Shown: positions 30,958 to 32,466 of the stretch, piece by piece
Numbering within the stretch: position 1 is the stretch's first letter
Layout: every line of letters begins with the position of its first letter
DNA from: JAFARZ01 sp035651595
Lineage (GTDB): Bacteria > Actinomycetota > Actinomycetes > Streptosporangiales > Streptosporangiaceae
Reading direction: 5' to 3'
NCBI GenBank assembly: GCA_035651595.1
Contig: DASRFJ010000113.1
Span: 1-32,466 of the forward strand
Length of the DNA stretch: 32,466 nucleotides
Notes under the pieces: model-generated
Told to the model about the DNA's origin: nothing
Database searches by the model: none
What the model saw: the letters and a program-made list of their open reading frames with translations, nothing else
Translations under genes and position numbers: made by a program

Positions 30958-31505
30958 ACGGTCGAAAAAATAAGCAATACAGTGGATTTTTCGCGTTAAA
31001 TCATCATTTGTAGCAGCGGTCAGAGCTGGTCACCAGGCGCGCGACGACTAGATTCGCGCAGCGTACGACCCATCTTCTTGATCATGAAGGGGTTTTGCCC
31101 TCGTTTCGACCCTGGTGGCCTATTCGAACTAGCGATGAGGCGATCGGCGATGGCGGGCGGTACTCGCAGATGCCCGCTGACGGCGGATAGTCCCGGAACA
31201 ACGTGGCGGATTGCCCCTTCGTGGGGGCCTGACCCTTGGTTACGAGGGTCAACTCACCACGATGGGATAATCCACCACATCGATGCAGGGGCAGCCAGTG
31301 GCGTCCGCGCATCGCCAGCCACATTATCCACGCTAGCCCCAGCCGCTATCAGGCAGGGTTCCGTAGACGACTGGGACGGGCGCATCCACAGTCCAGGACA
31401 ATACGGCGAGTGTGGTGCGCTGGGCCGGGCCGTGGCGCGGCGCGGCGTGGCGTGGCGCGGCGTGGCGTGGCGCGGCGTGACGCGTCAGGCTCCGCGCCGG
31501 CGGGT
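30958..31505. other. Non-coding gap with hairpins and short repeats
   Basis: No supported gene in about 550 bp. The small frames here (31078-31536 plus, 31082-31324 minus) lack ribosome sites and protein-like composition. Seen in it: a hairpin GCCCC-TTCGT-GGGGGC near 31213-31228; a hairpin TGACCCT (31230-31236) with AGGGTCA (31245-31251); and two exact copies of a 15-bp unit GGCGTGGCGTGGCGC at 31444-31458 and 31459-31473 within a longer GGCG-rich run. It may be a decayed mobile element, but no transposase remnant is recognised. Confidence 0.5.
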
Positions 31506-31525
31506 AATCGGCCGTTCGATTATTT
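31506..31525. promoter_or_regulatory. Candidate operator of the second tetR gene
   Basis: AATCGGCCGTTCGATT (31506-31521) is an imperfect palindrome. CGTTCGATTATTT within it is identical to part of the MFS/tetR operator. It covers the expected -35 region of the 31547 gene. Confidence 0.65.
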
Positions 31526-31533
31526 CCCTGTGC

Positions 31534-31539
31534 TAGCGT
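31534..31539 (+). promoter_or_regulatory. -10 element TAGCGT, leaderless start
   Basis: TAGCGT, then exactly 7 nt, then ATG 31547. It decides the start against the in-frame upstream codon at 31538. Confidence 0.5.
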
Positions 31540-31546
31540 GGCCGCG

Positions 31547-32203
31547 ATGACGAGCGAACAGGCGAGCGCTGGCGGGCCGGCGACCGGGCGGCGTCGGGGC
31601 CGGCCGCCGAAGGCGGTCGCGGCGGATACCAAAGCCGAATTGATGCGGGCCGCGCTGAACCTGTTCGCGGCACACGGCTACGAGGGAACCTCGGTCCGCG
31701 CGATCGCCCGGGCGGTCGGGCTGAGCGAGAGCGTGCTGTACGCCCATTTCGACAGCAAGCGCGCGATCTTCGAAGCGGTGCTGGCCCAACTCGGCCCGCT
31801 GAGCGCGGTCGGCCTGCTGGAGGGCGGCGACCCCAGCGATCCGCCGGCCTTCCTCAGATCGCTGATCGCGCGGGCCATGGAAGACTGGTCGTCGCCGCAG
31901 TCCCGGCAGCTCATCAGCCTGATGGCGCAGGACGATCTGATCCACGACCCCGCGCTGGTATCCAGCATCGGCACCGCGGTGGGCGCGCTCGCCGGGCTGT
32001 TCGAGCGCTGGATCGAAGCCGGGCAGGTCGCCGCCGACATAGGGTCCCCGTTCGAGCTGGCGTACGCGCTGATGAGCCCCGTCGCGCTGGCCCGGGTGCT
32101 CTGGTTGCACAACCGCGCGAAGCCCGGCGAGATAGCCGCCGCCCGCGACCGCGCGATCCGCCACACCGAGTTCTTCGTCCGCGCCGTCTTCCCCGACCGC
32201 TAG
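31547..32203 (+). CDS. TetR-family regulator, paralogue of the MFS-linked TetR
   Basis: A 218-residue regulator. The HTH is nearly the same as in the 25638 gene (RRRGRPPK, LFAAHGYEGTSVRAIARAVGLSESVLYAHFDSKRAIFEAVL) and the ligand domain matches throughout (SRQLISLMAQDDLIHDPALVSSI, FERWIEAGQVAADIGSPFELAYALMSPVALARVLWLHN), so the two arose by duplication. There is no transporter next to it within the window. It probably represses itself through the shared operator motif and may cross-regulate the MFS gene. Confidence 0.92.
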   Translation: MTSEQASAGGPATGRRRGRPPKAVAADTKAELMRAALNLFAAHGYEGTSVRAIARAVGLSESVLYAHFDSKRAIFEAVLAQLGPLSAVGLLEGGDPSDPPAFLRSLIARAMEDWSSPQSRQLISLMAQDDLIHDPALVSSIGTAVGALAGLFERWIEAGQVAADIGSPFELAYALMSPVALARVLWLHNRAKPGEIAAARDRAIRHTEFFVRAVFPDR

Positions 32204-32230
32204 CCTGTCTGCGCCCAGTAAGGCAACACT

Positions 32231-32305
32231 TGTCTTGGTACCCGAACGGCGCCTCCGGCGCCCCATTATGTACCGATTTGTGGCCGACGTCCGGGTACCA
32301 AGACA
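32231..32305. repeat. Inverted repeat after the second tetR gene
   Basis: Outer arms TGTCTTGGTACCCG (32231-32244) and its exact complement (32292-32305), extended to 18 bp with one mismatch. Inside is a small GGCGCC-TCC-GGCGCC hairpin. It starts 27 bp after the tetR stop, so it could serve as a terminator or be a mobile repeat end. The remaining bases to 32466 are GC-rich with two copies of GCGGCGGGCGTTATCCGGG and no supported gene. Confidence 0.7.
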
Positions 32306-32466
32306 GCTGTAGCGTTAAGGGTGATGCTACTGGTGCTAGTGGTACGAGGCTCGCGAGGTGCGCGGCGGCGCGGCGGCGGGCGTTATCCGGGTGCGGCGGG
32401 CGGTCCGATAGGGCTACTGGGCGACGGGCGTTTGTCCGGGGCGGCGGGCGTTATCCGGGCGTGCGA

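Noticed and set aside
26845..30999. A 1384-codon open frame on the plus strand
   Set aside because: It is antisense to the well-supported M24 and LAL genes. Long antisense frames are expected in GC-rich actinobacterial genes, and its translation (many RxxGxR runs) has no domain pattern.
26309..31038. GAGCTGGTCACCAGG occurring after the first tetR stop and near 31024
   Set aside because: A 15-bp match between two sites in 32 kb is near what chance allows, and the flanks do not match.
31078..31536. A 152-residue protein in the gap before the second tetR
   Set aside because: Composition is not protein-like, it runs through the 15-bp repeats and the tetR operator, and it has no start signals.
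32323..32466. A frame starting at ATG 32323 and running to the window end
   Set aside because: No ribosome site or -10 at the right distance, and the translation is Gly/Arg-rich low complexity with internal repeats.

Overview
This 32.5 kb window is chromosomal DNA of a high-GC, free-living actinobacterium, probably a soil filamentous or mycelial type. The evidence is the strong G/C third-position bias, many leaderless promoters (TANNNT about 7 nt before ATG/GTG), an actinobacterial-type high-affinity [NiFe]-hydrogenase, a sterol catabolism set with KstR-type operators, and several MarR/TetR/LuxR-LAL regulators. The species cannot be named from the sequence alone.

Layout. 1-3.2 kb (minus): a hydrogenase operon hhyS-hhyL followed by a NifU-domain gene cut by the window edge. 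A divergent regulator with an HTH C-terminus (3349-4011) and a YceI-family gene follow. 4.8-6.4 kb (minus): a FadD-type acyl-CoA ligase with a KstR-like box. 6.4-10.5 kb: the NAD regulator nrtR divergent from nadA-nadB-nadC, with a palindrome over the nadA start. 10.5-11.2 kb: a Uma2-family protein. 11.5-13.4 kb (minus): ftsX followed by selD. selD has an in-frame TGA exactly at the catalytic position and a SECIS-like hairpin after it, so it appears to be a selenoprotein. 13.5-19.4 kb: the sterol side-chain block: a double DUF35 protein, two thiolase-fold proteins lacking the nucleophilic cysteine (Ltp4/Ltp3-like), cyp125 and fadA5, with two more KstR-like boxes. 19.3-22.6 kb: MarR and LLM oxidoreductase (divergent), an S33 peptidase, a LysE exporter and a DUF1905 protein. 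22.8-25.5 kb (minus): an unrecognised gene and a 14-TM MFS transporter. 25.6-32.2 kb: two paralogous TetR regulators, an SRPBCC protein, an M24-fold protein with altered metal ligands and a large LAL-type LuxR regulator.

How the genes fit together. Three boxes fitting TNNAACNNGTTNNA tie fadD, the DUF35-ltp4-ltp3 operon and the cyp125/fadA5 pair into one probable KstR regulon for sterol side-chain breakdown. The ltp3/ltp4 pair points to C-24 branched (plant-type) sterols. Hydrogenase and sterol genes together fit an oligotrophic soil lifestyle, but that is inference.

Beyond the genes, a near-perfect 45-57 bp inverted repeat occurs three times, each time in a gap between convergent genes. Other palindromic or tandem repeats lie in frame inside nadB, the MFS gene, the DUF35 gene and a tetR gene. 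No tRNA, rRNA, CRISPR array or intact insertion sequence was seen.
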